Source: an uncultured Succiniclasticum sp.
Lineage (GTDB): Bacteria > Bacillota > Negativicutes > Acidaminococcales > Acidaminococcaceae
Reading direction: 5' to 3'
Assembly: GCA_900544275.1 (NCBI GenBank)
Contig: UQUU01000008.1
Coordinates: forward strand, 32,984-96,983
Length of the DNA: 64,000 nucleotides
A program made the position numbers and the translations under genes. Of this stretch, positions 51,437 through 59,851 are shown piece after piece. Position 1 is the stretch's first letter. Every line of letters starts with the position of its first letter. Under the pieces are notes generated by a model, which did no database searches, was not told the origin of the DNA, and saw only the letters and a program-made list of their open reading frames with translations.

Positions 51437-52753
51437 ATGGCCGAAAAGTTATATCATACGCAAATGGAAGCAGCCCGCAAGGGCATTCTCACACCGGAAA
51501 TGGAGCTGGTTGCCAAAAAAGAAGATCGGTCCATTGAATTTATTCGGGAAAATGTGGCCTGCGGTAAGATCGTCATTCCGGCCAATCCCGGTCACAAAGG
51601 ACTGGATCCTAACGGGATCGGCAGCATGCTGCGCACCAAGATCAACGTAAATTTAGGTGTCAGCCGAGACTGCAAAGATTATGATATTGAAATGCAAAAG
51701 GTTTTGAACGCCGTAAAATTAGGCGCTGAGTCCATTATGGACCTGTCCAGCCACGGCAATACCCAGCCTTTCCGCCAGAAGCTCTGCCGGGAATGCCCTG
51801 CCATGATCGGTACCGTACCGGTGTACGATGCCGTCATCCATTATCAGAGAGATTTGAATACCCTGACCGCCCAGGATTTTATCAATGTGGTGCGCCTGCA
51901 TGCGGAGGACGGTGTGGATTTTGTCACCCTGCACTGCGGCATCACCCGCAAAACCATCGAGCAGATCCGTTCCGGCAGCCGGGTAATGAATCTGGTAAGC
52001 CGCGGCGGCAGTCTGGTTTTCGCCTGGATGTCCATGACCGGAGAAGAAAATCCTTTTTACCAATATTACAATGAAATTTTGGAAATCTGCCGGGAACATG
52101 ATGTAACCATCAGTCTGGGCGATGCCTGCCGCCCCGGTTGCCTGGCCGATGCTACGGATCAATGCCAGATCGAAGAACTGGTACGGTTAGGCGAATTGAC
52201 CCAGCGCGCCTGGGATAAGGATGTTCAGGTCATGGTCGAAGGACCCGGACATGTGCCGCTGGACCAGATCGCTGCGAATATGAAAGTACAGCAGACTATT
52301 TGCAAAGGAGCGCCTTTTTATGTATTAGGGCCCCTGGTAACGGATATTGCCCCGGGCTATGACCACATTACCGCCGCCATCGGCGGAGCTATGGCCGCCG
52401 CTGCCGGAGCGGCGTTCCTTTGTTACGTTACACCGGCAGAACACCTGGCTCTGCCCAACGTAGAAGACGTAAAGCAGGGCATCATCGCCAGTCGGATCGC
52501 CGCGCATGCCGCAGATATTGCCAAGGGGATCCCCCACGCACGGGAACAGGATGACCGTATGGCTCAGGCCCGCCGTAAATTAGACTGGGAAGCACAGTGG
52601 CCGGAAGCCATCGATCCGGAAACAGCCAAAGCCATCCGCCAAAGCCGGAAGCCGGAAGACGACCACAGCGACACCTGCAGTATGTGCGGCAAATTCTGCG
52701 CCGTACGCAGCATTAATAAAGCATTGGCCGGAGAAATGATCGATATCCTATAA
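51437..52753 (+). CDS. thiC: Phosphomethylpyrimidine synthase ThiC (short form)
   Basis: Radical-SAM enzyme rearranging AIR to the thiamine pyrimidine HMP-P (EC 4.1.99.17), so it draws on the purine pathway. VDFVTLHCG, SRGGSLVFAWM, GDACRPGCLAD, EGPGHVPLDQI and GPLVTDIAPGYDHIT are all typical. The C-terminal cluster reads CSMCGKFC, i.e. Cys-x2-Cys-x3-Cys, one residue tighter than the CSMCGPKFC of long-form ThiC. The protein is 438 residues and lacks the long N-terminal domain, as in the short anaerobe form. Start ATG 51437, eight bases after AAAGGAG. Regulated by the TPP riboswitch. Confidence 0.96.
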   Translation: MAEKLYHTQMEAARKGILTPEMELVAKKEDRSIEFIRENVACGKIVIPANPGHKGLDPNGIGSMLRTKINVNLGVSRDCKDYDIEMQKVLNAVKLGAESIMDLSSHGNTQPFRQKLCRECPAMIGTVPVYDAVIHYQRDLNTLTAQDFINVVRLHAEDGVDFVTLHCGITRKTIEQIRSGSRVMNLVSRGGSLVFAWMSMTGEENPFYQYYNEILEICREHDVTISLGDACRPGCLADATDQCQIEELVRLGELTQRAWDKDVQVMVEGPGHVPLDQIAANMKVQQTICKGAPFYVLGPLVTDIAPGYDHITAAIGGAMAAAAGAAFLCYVTPAEHLALPNVEDVKQGIIASRIAAHAADIAKGIPHAREQDDRMAQARRKLDWEAQWPEAIDPETAKAIRQSRKPEDDHSDTCSMCGKFCAVRSINKALAGEMIDIL

Positions 52754-52804
52754 ATCCTCTAACCTTATATATTCTCTAACCCTATATATATCTAATCTTT
52801 TAAA

Positions 52805-52914
52805 CAAAAAAATCCCGCAAGTCTTTTTCCCTGTGCCGACCCCCAAAAGTCAGACCTAAAAACCTAACGATTGGAGGTCGGCACATTTTTCTAAGGGCTG
52901 CGGAATTTTTTTAT
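52805..52914. terminator. Long nested hairpin between convergent thiC and dgoK
   Basis: An inner 9-bp stem, GTGCCGACC (52833-52841)/GGTCGGCAC (52876-52884), and an outer arm with A7..CCGCA (52806-52819) facing TGCGG..T7 (about 52899-52912) with one mismatch. Poly-T tracts follow in both orientations, so it probably terminates both genes. Its size is unusual for a simple terminator. Confidence 0.65.
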
Positions 52915-52972
52915 GTGTTCCTCTGCACTACAAGCCTGACATTTGACTTAGAGCCGGATTTTTATACTACGT

Positions 52973-54088
52973 TCAGATCAGACCGCGCCGCCGAGCCAAA
53001 GCCAGTGCCCCTTTACCGGAAAGCACCTTCTGCGATTCCCGGGGAACCAGTTCCACGGTATATCCTTCATTTTGCAGCAGACAAGCATAGGCTTGTTGCA
53101 GCACATTGCGCCCTGCCACAATAAAACGCGCTTGCTGACAACCGGAAAAAAGCGGATCCTGTTGCAAGGTCCGTACATCATCCGCCAGCAAAAGTCCCAG
53201 TAAATAGTTTTGCGCCTGTACCGGCGTATAACCGTCAAACAAACCGCAAATGCGACACAAAAATGCGCCGTGCCCCAGTCCCATAGACCGTCCCCAGGCA
53301 ACACCCCGCAGAAAAGCTCCCGCCTCAAACATCTCGACAAAGCGTCGCTCCACGGTACCGGCCAGAATACTGTCTAAAGTCAGGGAACGGAGCAATTCTC
53401 CCGCTAATGTAGTCAAACTGCCTCGTATAACTCCTTTTTCATCCACTGCAATGTACTTATTATGCGAACCGGGTAAAACCAGGACCAAAGGTTCCGCTGA
53501 CGGCCGCGCTCCCATTGCGCCCGCTCCTTCCGCCTCGCATTTCCGATTCGCTTCAGAGCGTTCCTTTCCCGGGTGTACCGGATCGTGCATCAGGCTTGCC
53601 GACGCGTATAGCTCCAACATACCGACCGCTTCGGTCTCTTCCCCCCGCATCATATCCATATGGACTATGGTTTCCGCGGTAATCGCCTCGTCCGCCAGAT
53701 TTTTCATGCCGGGGATAAACCATATCTCCCGCGGTGACAGGCCTTCTATCTTCCTGGGCACCATGGCAGCCGCCAGCGTGTCCACCCCTGCCGGAGCCGC
53801 AATATGAGGCACTTCTGTCAACCCTAAATCCGACGTCAGCATACCGGAGGCCAAAACCAATGATAGATCCTCAGGCTTTATTCCGGCTTCGGTCGCCGCT
53901 TCCGTCAACAGGCAGTCTACCGTAGTCAACAGTTTTTGGTTGTTTCCATCAATTGCAGTATTCCGTACGCCGACTTCCGCAGCGGCTTCCCCGGCCAAAA
54001 GAAAATCGGAGGCAGTCCGATTCCAGATACGCACACGCGTATTGGTGGTGCCTCCGTCAATTGTTGCAACAAATGTTATATTAGCCAT
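52973..54088 (-). CDS. dgoK: 2-dehydro-3-deoxygalactonokinase-like sugar-acid kinase
   Basis: Predicted to phosphorylate 2-dehydro-3-deoxygalactonate (or a similar keto-deoxy sugar acid) with ATP in the DeLey-Doudoroff route (EC 2.7.1.58). The actin-like fold opens with ATIDGGTTNTRVRIW, and contains LASGMLTSDLGL (about residues 78-90), VHMDMMRGEETEAVG and LVLPGSHNKYIAVDEKGVI (about residue 205). At 371 residues it is longer than the 290-330 usual for DgoK because of an insertion rich in charged residues around 175-200. It overlaps the upstream symporter by eight bases, so the two are translationally coupled. The matching aldolase is the eda gene. Confidence 0.85.
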   Translation of the reverse strand: MANITFVATIDGGTTNTRVRIWNRTASDFLLAGEAAAEVGVRNTAIDGNNQKLLTTVDCLLTEAATEAGIKPEDLSLVLASGMLTSDLGLTEVPHIAAPAGVDTLAAAMVPRKIEGLSPREIWFIPGMKNLADEAITAETIVHMDMMRGEETEAVGMLELYASASLMHDPVHPGKERSEANRKCEAEGAGAMGARPSAEPLVLVLPGSHNKYIAVDEKGVIRGSLTTLAGELLRSLTLDSILAGTVERRFVEMFEAGAFLRGVAWGRSMGLGHGAFLCRICGLFDGYTPVQAQNYLLGLLLADDVRTLQQDPLFSGCQQARFIVAGRNVLQQAYACLLQNEGYTVELVPRESQKVLSGKGALALARRRGLI

Positions 54089-55616
54089 TTTTTCGTTTCA
54101 TTTCCTCAAATTCAGCAATGATCTCCTGCCCGGGCGCTTCATCCAAAAGGCTCACGACCACCAACACAAGCAGACTGAGCAAAAAGGCAGGAAGTAATTC
54201 GTAGATACCGAGCACACCGCCCAACGGAGCGATTAAAAACTTCCAGATGAATACCGTTGCGCCGCCGGTCACCATACCTGCCAATGCACCCCGGTAGGTC
54301 GCCCGCTTCCAGAATAAAGAAGCCAGCACCAACGGTCCGAAAGAAGCTCCAAATCCGGCCCAGGCAAAGGATACGATCTTAAAAACAGAACTGGCCGGAT
54401 CTCTGGCAATGACCATACCTAAAATCGCAATCGCAACTACCGTCCAACGGGCCGCGCGGATACGCTGATCAATGTTCAGGTTCATATTTAACGCTTCCTG
54501 CAAGATGTTTTCCGAAACACTGGAAGACGCAGCCAAAAGCTGTGAATCGGCCGTGGACATCGTACTCGCTAAAATACCCGACAACACAAGACCGGCGACA
54601 CAGGCCATCAAAAGGCCATGTTCGGAAATCACATTGGCGATTTGAATGATGATCGTCTCCGTATTGGCATTAGTCAACGTGCTGACCAGGCCGGATGCGC
54701 TTAAAGACCGCCCTACAATACCGATAGCCACAGCTACACCCATGGCCACCACGACCCAGATACTGGCTACCCGGCGGGACAGATCCAGTTTTTCCACTTC
54801 ATTAATCGCCATAAAACGAAGCAGAATGTGCGGCATGCCGAAGTATCCCAGTCCCCAGGCCATCGTAGACGCAATCGTAAACAACGTGTAAGGAGAAGCG
54901 GAGTTCGTATCCACCTTAAAGGTTTCCGTTAACGAAAGATAGCCCGGTAGAGCCTGTGCATTGGCCAACACTGTATCTACTCCTCCTGCCATATTTGTTG
55001 CATAGACCAATACAAACAATAAAGCAAGGGTCATGATAATGCTCTGGATAAAGTCTGTAATAGACGCCGCTAAAAATCCCCCGGCTGCCGTGTATGCTAC
55101 AATAACGATCGCCGAAAGAACCATCGCCATCACATAATCCGCGCCAAATAAAGAATGGAACAGTTTGCCACAGGCCGCAAATCCCGAAGCCGTGTACGGA
55201 ATAAAGAAAATAATAATGATAACGGCGGCTATGGTAGAAAGCACATGCTTATCATCGTGAAAGCGGTTGGAGAAAAACTGAGGCAACGTGAACGATTTTG
55301 TCAGATGGGTGTAAATGCGCAAACGTTTCGCCGTGAATAACCAGTTTAAATAGGTACCGATCGCCAGTCCGATCGCCGTCCAGCCCACATCCGCCACACC
55401 GGACAGATAAGCCAGGCCCGGCAGGCCCATCAGCAAATAACTGGACATATCCGAAGCTTCCGCGCTCATCGCTGTCACCAACGGACCAAGCTGCCTGCCG
55501 CCCAAATAAAAATCTGTTGCGGATTCGTTCTTTCGCGCATAATAAAAACCGACAAAAAGCACACTTAATAAATAAGCGGCAATCGTAAACAAAATACAAA
55601 CTACTGAAGAACTCAT
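54081..55616 (-). CDS. Sodium:solute symporter, PutP-like
   Basis: SSS-family transporter with 13 predicted helices over 511 residues. Sequence is strongly PutP-like: DFYLGGRQLGPLVTAMSAEASDMSSYLLMGLPG (key Ser/Asp residues of the Na+ site in TM2), LPQFFSNRFHD, and later STADSQLLAASSSVSENI. PutP normally carries proline. The gene is fused in operon with a sugar-acid kinase (8-base overlap), which raises the possibility of a sugar-acid substrate; sequence alone favours proline or a related amino acid. GAGGG lies nine bases before the ATG. The 3' end encodes a charged cytosolic tail. Confidence 0.88.
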   Translation of the reverse strand: MSSSVVCILFTIAAYLLSVLFVGFYYARKNESATDFYLGGRQLGPLVTAMSAEASDMSSYLLMGLPGLAYLSGVADVGWTAIGLAIGTYLNWLFTAKRLRIYTHLTKSFTLPQFFSNRFHDDKHVLSTIAAVIIIIFFIPYTASGFAACGKLFHSLFGADYVMAMVLSAIVIVAYTAAGGFLAASITDFIQSIIMTLALLFVLVYATNMAGGVDTVLANAQALPGYLSLTETFKVDTNSASPYTLFTIASTMAWGLGYFGMPHILLRFMAINEVEKLDLSRRVASIWVVVAMGVAVAIGIVGRSLSASGLVSTLTNANTETIIIQIANVISEHGLLMACVAGLVLSGILASTMSTADSQLLAASSSVSENILQEALNMNLNIDQRIRAARWTVVAIAILGMVIARDPASSVFKIVSFAWAGFGASFGPLVLASLFWKRATYRGALAGMVTGGATVFIWKFLIAPLGGVLGIYELLPAFLLSLLVLVVVSLLDEAPGQEIIAEFEEMKRKNG

Positions 55617-55691
55617 ACAAATTTTCCCTCGATTATAATATAAGTATGGTATAAGTTTACCATAAATTCACTTAATTACAAAAAAAATTTA

Positions 55692-55730
55692 AAAATATAA
55701 CAAAACCTCGAACTGAAAAAGTCCGAGGTT
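55692..55730 (-). terminator. Terminator of the CobW-type gene
   Basis: AACCTCG (55704-55710)/CGAGGTT (55724-55730) with a small inner ACT/AGT stem; on the minus strand followed by TTTTGTTATATTTTT. It lies 114 bases past the stop of the 55844-56767 gene. Confidence 0.7.
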
Positions 55731-55843
55731 CTATCATTGACAAATTGATTGACACGTTTAAAGTCTTGCAAATCCTTGGTACTATAGGCAAATGCCCTTC
55801 GCAGAAAATGACGTCCACGCAAATCTACACAGGCAAAACGTAC

Positions 55844-56767
55844 TCATTCAAACAAATAGAGTTTCTTAAGCCCTGTGCGGTTCAAATTTCGTCCTATCAC
55901 AATAGCCCGCGTATCTTCCATCGGTTCGCAGCCGCCAATTTGAAATTGTCCGTCCACATAGTCAAAACGATACCACAACGCCTCATTTTTACAATACCCT
56001 TTGGAACGAACGATATAACCATATTTGCCGGAGTTAAGCTCTTCCAGAAGATACAGCAATTGATCCGGCGACCGACAGGGGAAAGGCTGAAATCCCATAT
56101 TTTCTAATGATTCGTCGGCTTCACTTTTGCCACGAGCCTCAAGAACCACCGGTTCACCCGCCTTGGTCAGCAAAGAAAGCCAGTCTTCTTTAGACCACTG
56201 ACTGTAATGCGTCAAGGGGAAATGCACATCCTCCGTCAATTGTAAATCTTTTGCCACCGCCTCAAAATCCTGTGTGGAAAAACCTTCCGACTTGCTGACT
56301 ACCAAGTGCTTAGCACTATATACCTGATCCTCAAAATAAGCCGGAAACTCCTGCCTCTCATTACGGTAATGCAAGCCATCCAAAATCGTGATTGGCTCCA
56401 ATAAACCGATTCTTTCATAGAGCACAGGTTTCAGGTTCTGCATGATACGGCTGGGAAAAGCCACGCCACTGGGTTCTACCAACAAGTAATCCGGATCCAG
56501 CGTATTAGCGATAGTAATCACGGTAGAAGAAAAATCCAGTTTGCTTGAGCAGCAGATACAGCCCTCGGACAACTCCCGCACTTCCAGATCCGCAGCCTCA
56601 CCCCGGACAGGATCAGAACCCTTCGCCCGGAGCAACGGCCCATCAATGCTGAATTCACTGAACTCATTTTCGACGATGACGAAGTGACGGCCTGTCGCCT
56701 TCGCCATCGCCTGAATAAATGTAGTTTTTCCGGCTCCTAAAAAACCCGAAATAAGTAATATCTGCAT
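55844..56767 (-). CDS. CobW/G3E-family GTPase (metallochaperone type)
   Basis: P-loop GTPase that in the family delivers metal ions (zinc, cobalt, nickel, iron) to client proteins. Walker A GFLGAGKTT (residues 8-16), the family metal site Cys70-x-Cys72-Cys73 (GCICC), and a CobW C-terminal domain (about 200-300) are visible. The guanine-specificity motif is SKSE (VVSKSEG) rather than NKxD, which is atypical. 307 residues is short-normal. The start ATG 56767 has only a weak ribosome-binding site. It lies 102 bases downstream of the zinc alcohol dehydrogenase gene on the same strand, suggesting a possible client. Confidence 0.85.
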   Translation of the reverse strand: MQILLISGFLGAGKTTFIQAMAKATGRHFVIVENEFSEFSIDGPLLRAKGSDPVRGEAADLEVRELSEGCICCSSKLDFSSTVITIANTLDPDYLLVEPSGVAFPSRIMQNLKPVLYERIGLLEPITILDGLHYRNERQEFPAYFEDQVYSAKHLVVSKSEGFSTQDFEAVAKDLQLTEDVHFPLTHYSQWSKEDWLSLLTKAGEPVVLEARGKSEADESLENMGFQPFPCRSPDQLLYLLEELNSGKYGYIVRSKGYCKNEALWYRFDYVDGQFQIGGCEPMEDTRAIVIGRNLNRTGLKKLYLFE

Positions 56768-56869
56768 CTTGATCTATAGAATTCTTTCTTAAATGAATTT
56801 GCAATTTAAAAGCATTTGGAATTTAAAATTCAGCTCAATTCGGCAACATGCCTTCGTCAAGCTATCATC

Positions 56870-57931
56870 TTATTTTTCCAAAACTACAACCGGTTTAATA
56901 AGGTCTTTCGGTTTGTCTTTCATTAACAGCAAGGCTTCTTCCACATGTTCAAACCCTTCAAAACGATGGGTAATCATGGGTTTTACATCCAGCTTGCCGG
57001 TCGTGATCAGACGAGCCAGCTTTTCCAGACGATAGCGGCCGCCGGGCATCAGACCGCCGACAATCTGTTTATGACCCATGCCTACGCCCCACTCAATACG
57101 CGGGATCTGAATATAAGTGCCGCTGCCCAGATAGTTTACATTGCCTAATTTCCCACCCGGTTTCAACGCTTTGATCACCGCTTCAAACGTGTTGACGTTA
57201 CCGCCGGCAATAATAGCTTTATCCACCCCTTCGCCGTCGGTCAGTTTCAATACCTGTTCTTCAATCGGACCAGTTTTGTAGTCAACGAAGTCCGTCGCGC
57301 CATAACCGCGAGCCACTTCCATCGTCTTAGGACGGGAACCTACCGCAATAATACGGGAGGCACCCCGCAGATTGGCGCCGGCAACCGCCATCAGGCCAAC
57401 GGGACCGATACCGACAACCAACACCGTATCGCCAAACTGAATATCAGCCAATTCTGCGCCATGAAAACCCGTGGGGACCATATCAGCAAGCATACAAGCT
57501 TCTTCAACGGACATGCTGTCCGGCAGAAGCGTCAGGTTGCCATCGGCATCGTTTACATGGAAGTATTCGCCAAATACACCATCTTTGAAATTAGAGAACT
57601 TCCAGCCGCCGAGCATCCCGCCGGAATGCATCGGAAAGCCGCTCTGCGCGGCAATCGAATCCCAGTCAGGCGTAATCGCAGCCACCATAATGCGATCGCC
57701 TACTTTAAAGTCTTTTACCTCGGAACCTACTTCATCTACCACACCGCAGGCCTCATGCCCGAGAATCATATTCTGTCTCTCGCCCAAAGCGCCTTCCCAA
57801 ACAGTGTGCACATCAGAAGTACAAGGGGAAATCGCTAACGGGCGGATAATCGCATCCTTAGGGCCACAGGCAGGTCTTTCTTTTTCAATCCAACCGGTTT
57901 CACCAATTCGCAGCATTGCATAACCCTTCAT
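56870..57931 (-). CDS. NADP-dependent secondary alcohol dehydrogenase
   Basis: Medium-chain zinc dehydrogenase very similar in pattern to the Clostridium beijerinckii / Thermoanaerobacter brockii secondary alcohol dehydrogenase (EC 1.1.1.80), interconverting ketones and secondary alcohols. Catalytic zinc ligands Cys37, His59 and Asp150 plus Glu60 are at identical positions. The Rossmann motif GIGPVG starts at 174, and Gly198-Ser199-Arg200 and Tyr218, which bind the NADP 2'-phosphate, are present. No structural-zinc cysteine cluster, as in that subgroup. 353 residues. AAAGGAG lies seven bases before the ATG. Upstream lies a long inverted repeat that may be a regulatory site. Confidence 0.95.
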   Translation of the reverse strand: MKGYAMLRIGETGWIEKERPACGPKDAIIRPLAISPCTSDVHTVWEGALGERQNMILGHEACGVVDEVGSEVKDFKVGDRIMVAAITPDWDSIAAQSGFPMHSGGMLGGWKFSNFKDGVFGEYFHVNDADGNLTLLPDSMSVEEACMLADMVPTGFHGAELADIQFGDTVLVVGIGPVGLMAVAGANLRGASRIIAVGSRPKTMEVARGYGATDFVDYKTGPIEEQVLKLTDGEGVDKAIIAGGNVNTFEAVIKALKPGGKLGNVNYLGSGTYIQIPRIEWGVGMGHKQIVGGLMPGGRYRLEKLARLITTGKLDVKPMITHRFEGFEHVEEALLLMKDKPKDLIKPVVVLEK

Positions 57932-57984
57932 GTTTTTGCTCCTTTCATAAAAAACAATATTTGCAAAAAATAAAACTAACCTTC

Positions 57985-58027
57985 ATCATAAATACAACGC
58001 AAGACTACAGTTTCATTGTATTATGAT
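57985..58027 (-). promoter_or_regulatory. Long inverted repeat upstream of the alcohol dehydrogenase
   Basis: ATCATAAATACAA (57985-57997) and TTGTATTATGAT (58016-58027) pair over 12 positions with one bulged A and an 18-base spacer, 54-97 bases before the ATG. A candidate operator or leader hairpin; no -35/-10 pair is convincing. Confidence 0.45.
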
Positions 58028-58335
58028 TCTTGTGTATTGTATTCGACATCTAAACAACAAACCCTTTAAATCCTTTCCGGACACCCTTGCAAAATTTAAA
58101 GTTCCTCCGCAGAATTTTAAATTATTTCACTTCTTTACAGCGTTTCAACGCCCCTGTGAGCTTGATTTTATCGCTTACAACATGGTACACTTAATTTCAC
58201 AGAATCCATAATCATTATGAATTTCAAGAGAAAATTAAAAAGGATATTTCATTTCCTGCCGCAGTGATGATTCTATGGATAAAAATTATCTGTATAAAAG
58301 AAATAAGCACCACGAACGAGTGGTAGATGGTTCGA

Positions 58336-58362
58336 TATAAGCAAGGCGGAATTTTGCTTATA
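58336..58362 (+). promoter_or_regulatory. Inverted repeat overlapping the tlpA -10
   Basis: TATAAGCAA (58336-58344), 9-base spacer, TTGCTTATA (58354-58362), a perfect 9-9-9 inverted repeat. TATAAT at 58359-58364 is the likely -10 of the tlpA-ccdA operon, so a protein bound here would block transcription. Confidence 0.5.
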
Positions 58363-58387
58363 ATTATGTGATACGAGGAGAACGACC

Positions 58388-58930
58388 ATGAAAAAACTGA
58401 TGAGTATTCTGACGCTGGTTTTGGTTTTATGTCTGGGATTAACCGGGTGCGCCGCAGACAAAAAAGACGCCGATGAAAAAAAGGCACAAGCCGCTGAGAT
58501 TGGCGTGACCGTCGGCAAAATCGCCCCCGCATTCCAATTAAAAGACCTGGATGGAAAAGAAGTATCTATCAACGTTGCAAAAGATAAAAAACTGTATGTA
58601 CTGAACTTCTGGGCGACATGGTGTCCGCCCTGCCGGGCTGAAATGCCGGATTTAGAGCGTTTTTACCAGGAGCAAAAAGATAAGGTCCAATTTTATGCGA
58701 TCAATCTGGATGAACCTGCCGATAAGGTAAAAGACTTTGTCCGCAGCAACGGCTTCACTTTCCCCGTACTTTCTGATAAAGGCGGTACGATCGGTGGCGA
58801 ATTCAAAGTCAATGCCATCCCTACCACGTTGGTCATCGACCAACAGGGCGTGATTCGGCTACGCAAAGCCGGTACCATTACAGAAGCGGAATTAAATAGT
58901 GTATTGCGTAAACTGGCAGGAGAAAAATAA
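58388..58930 (+). CDS. TlpA-like thioredoxin-fold lipoprotein
   Basis: Membrane-anchored thiol-disulfide oxidoreductase working outside the cytoplasmic membrane. Signal peptide with lipobox LTGC (Cys about residue 21), a Lys/Asp/Glu-rich linker, then an AhpC/TSA-Redoxin domain with GKIAPAFQLKDLDGK, active site WATWCPPC (about residues 77-84) and cis-proline INAIPTT-type NAIPTTLVID. 180 residues. GAGGAG lies seven bases before the ATG. ccdA starts two bases after the stop, so CcdA supplies its electrons. Clients could be cytochrome c or other exported thiol proteins; neither is encoded nearby. Confidence 0.93.
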   Translation: MKKLMSILTLVLVLCLGLTGCAADKKDADEKKAQAAEIGVTVGKIAPAFQLKDLDGKEVSINVAKDKKLYVLNFWATWCPPCRAEMPDLERFYQEQKDKVQFYAINLDEPADKVKDFVRSNGFTFPVLSDKGGTIGGEFKVNAIPTTLVIDQQGVIRLRKAGTITEAELNSVLRKLAGEK

Positions 58931-58932
58931 GT

Positions 58933-59601
58933 ATGGAAAACGTTACTTTAGTGGGCGCTTTTCTGGCAGGGTTACTGTCCTTTCTTTCCCCGTGTGTGCT
59001 GCCCATGCTGCCGACGTTTTCTGCCATTTTAGCCGGGAGATCCCGCCGTCCCTATGTAAGCGTGACCGCGTTTTTAACCGGTTTCACGACCATGTTTATT
59101 CTCATGGGGGCTACCGCTTCTTTTCTGGGGCAGTTCCTCTTTGAATACCAGGCGTTCGTCCGTAAGGCAGGGGCCCTCCTTATCATCCTGATGGGGCTCT
59201 TCATGATCGGTTTGCTTGGGACGTCCGTGCTCAATCGGGAATACCGACCTTTCCTGAACCGCAAATTTCAGGGGCCCTTCGGCGCCTTTCTTCTGGGCAT
59301 GGCCTTTACCGTGGGCTGGACGCCCTGTACCGGACCGATTTTAGCAACGATTCTGATTTATGCAGGCGAATCCGCCACCATCGTCAAAGGCGCATTGTTG
59401 TTGTTTGTCTATGCGCTGGGTTTTTCTCTGCCCTTCTTTTGCCTGACGGTAGTATGGAATCAGTATCTCTCCCGGTTGCGGAATTTTTATGACTGGCTGC
59501 CAAAAATTCAGATTGCCGCCGGAGTACTTCTGGTACTGCTCGGCATCGCCATCTGGTTCAACTGGCTCCCCATGCTGATTGCTAAATTATGGATTTTTTA
59601 A
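58933..59601 (+). CDS. ccdA: CcdA-type thiol-disulfide transmembrane transporter
   Basis: Six-helix membrane protein carrying reducing power from cytosolic thioredoxin to extracytoplasmic TlpA-like proteins. The paired redox Cys are in LSFLSPCVLPMLP (about residue 21) and FTVGWTPCTGP (about residue 133), one in each half of the pseudo-symmetric fold. 222 residues is typical. It begins two bases after the tlpA stop, with GGAG about ten bases upstream of the ATG. A bidirectional terminator follows. Confidence 0.95.
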   Translation: MENVTLVGAFLAGLLSFLSPCVLPMLPTFSAILAGRSRRPYVSVTAFLTGFTTMFILMGATASFLGQFLFEYQAFVRKAGALLIILMGLFMIGLLGTSVLNREYRPFLNRKFQGPFGAFLLGMAFTVGWTPCTGPILATILIYAGESATIVKGALLLFVYALGFSLPFFCLTVVWNQYLSRLRNFYDWLPKIQIAAGVLLVLLGIAIWFNWLPMLIAKLWIF

Positions 59602-59678
59602 AGTAACGAATAGCTTCTTCTTGCAATTTGCGTTACATTTTACGATTGGAAAATAACATAAAGTGGGAAAACAACAAA

Positions 59679-59720
59679 AAATCGGTTACAGATTCTTTTA
59701 ATCCGTAACCGATTTATTTT
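59679..59720 (+). terminator. Bidirectional terminator between ccdA and purC
   Basis: AAATCGGTTAC (59679-59689)/GTAACCGATTT (59705-59715) with an inner GAT/ATC extension; T-rich sequences lie on both sides. Confidence 0.85.
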
Positions 59721-59851
59721 TTACGCTATTCTATTATCTGTAGTGTCGCAAAGTATCTGAAAACCTAAACATTTCGGAAAACAGGCGCTAACAGCGGCAG
59801 ATAGATGAAATCGCTTTCATTTTATCAAGCCCGCTTAACAACCACGCTTTC

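Larger units (their letters stand above)
57932..58387. other. Gene-free divergent region between the alcohol dehydrogenase and tlpA
   Basis: 456 bp without a supported gene. It carries two inverted repeats, 57985-58027 near the dehydrogenase and 58336-58362 overlapping the tlpA -10. The centre (58040-58300) is featureless AT-rich sequence. Confidence 0.65.

Noticed and set aside
52978..53340. 120-codon alternative frame inside dgoK
   Set aside because: The dgoK frame shows clear family motifs throughout; the other frame is Arg/Cys-rich shadow sequence.
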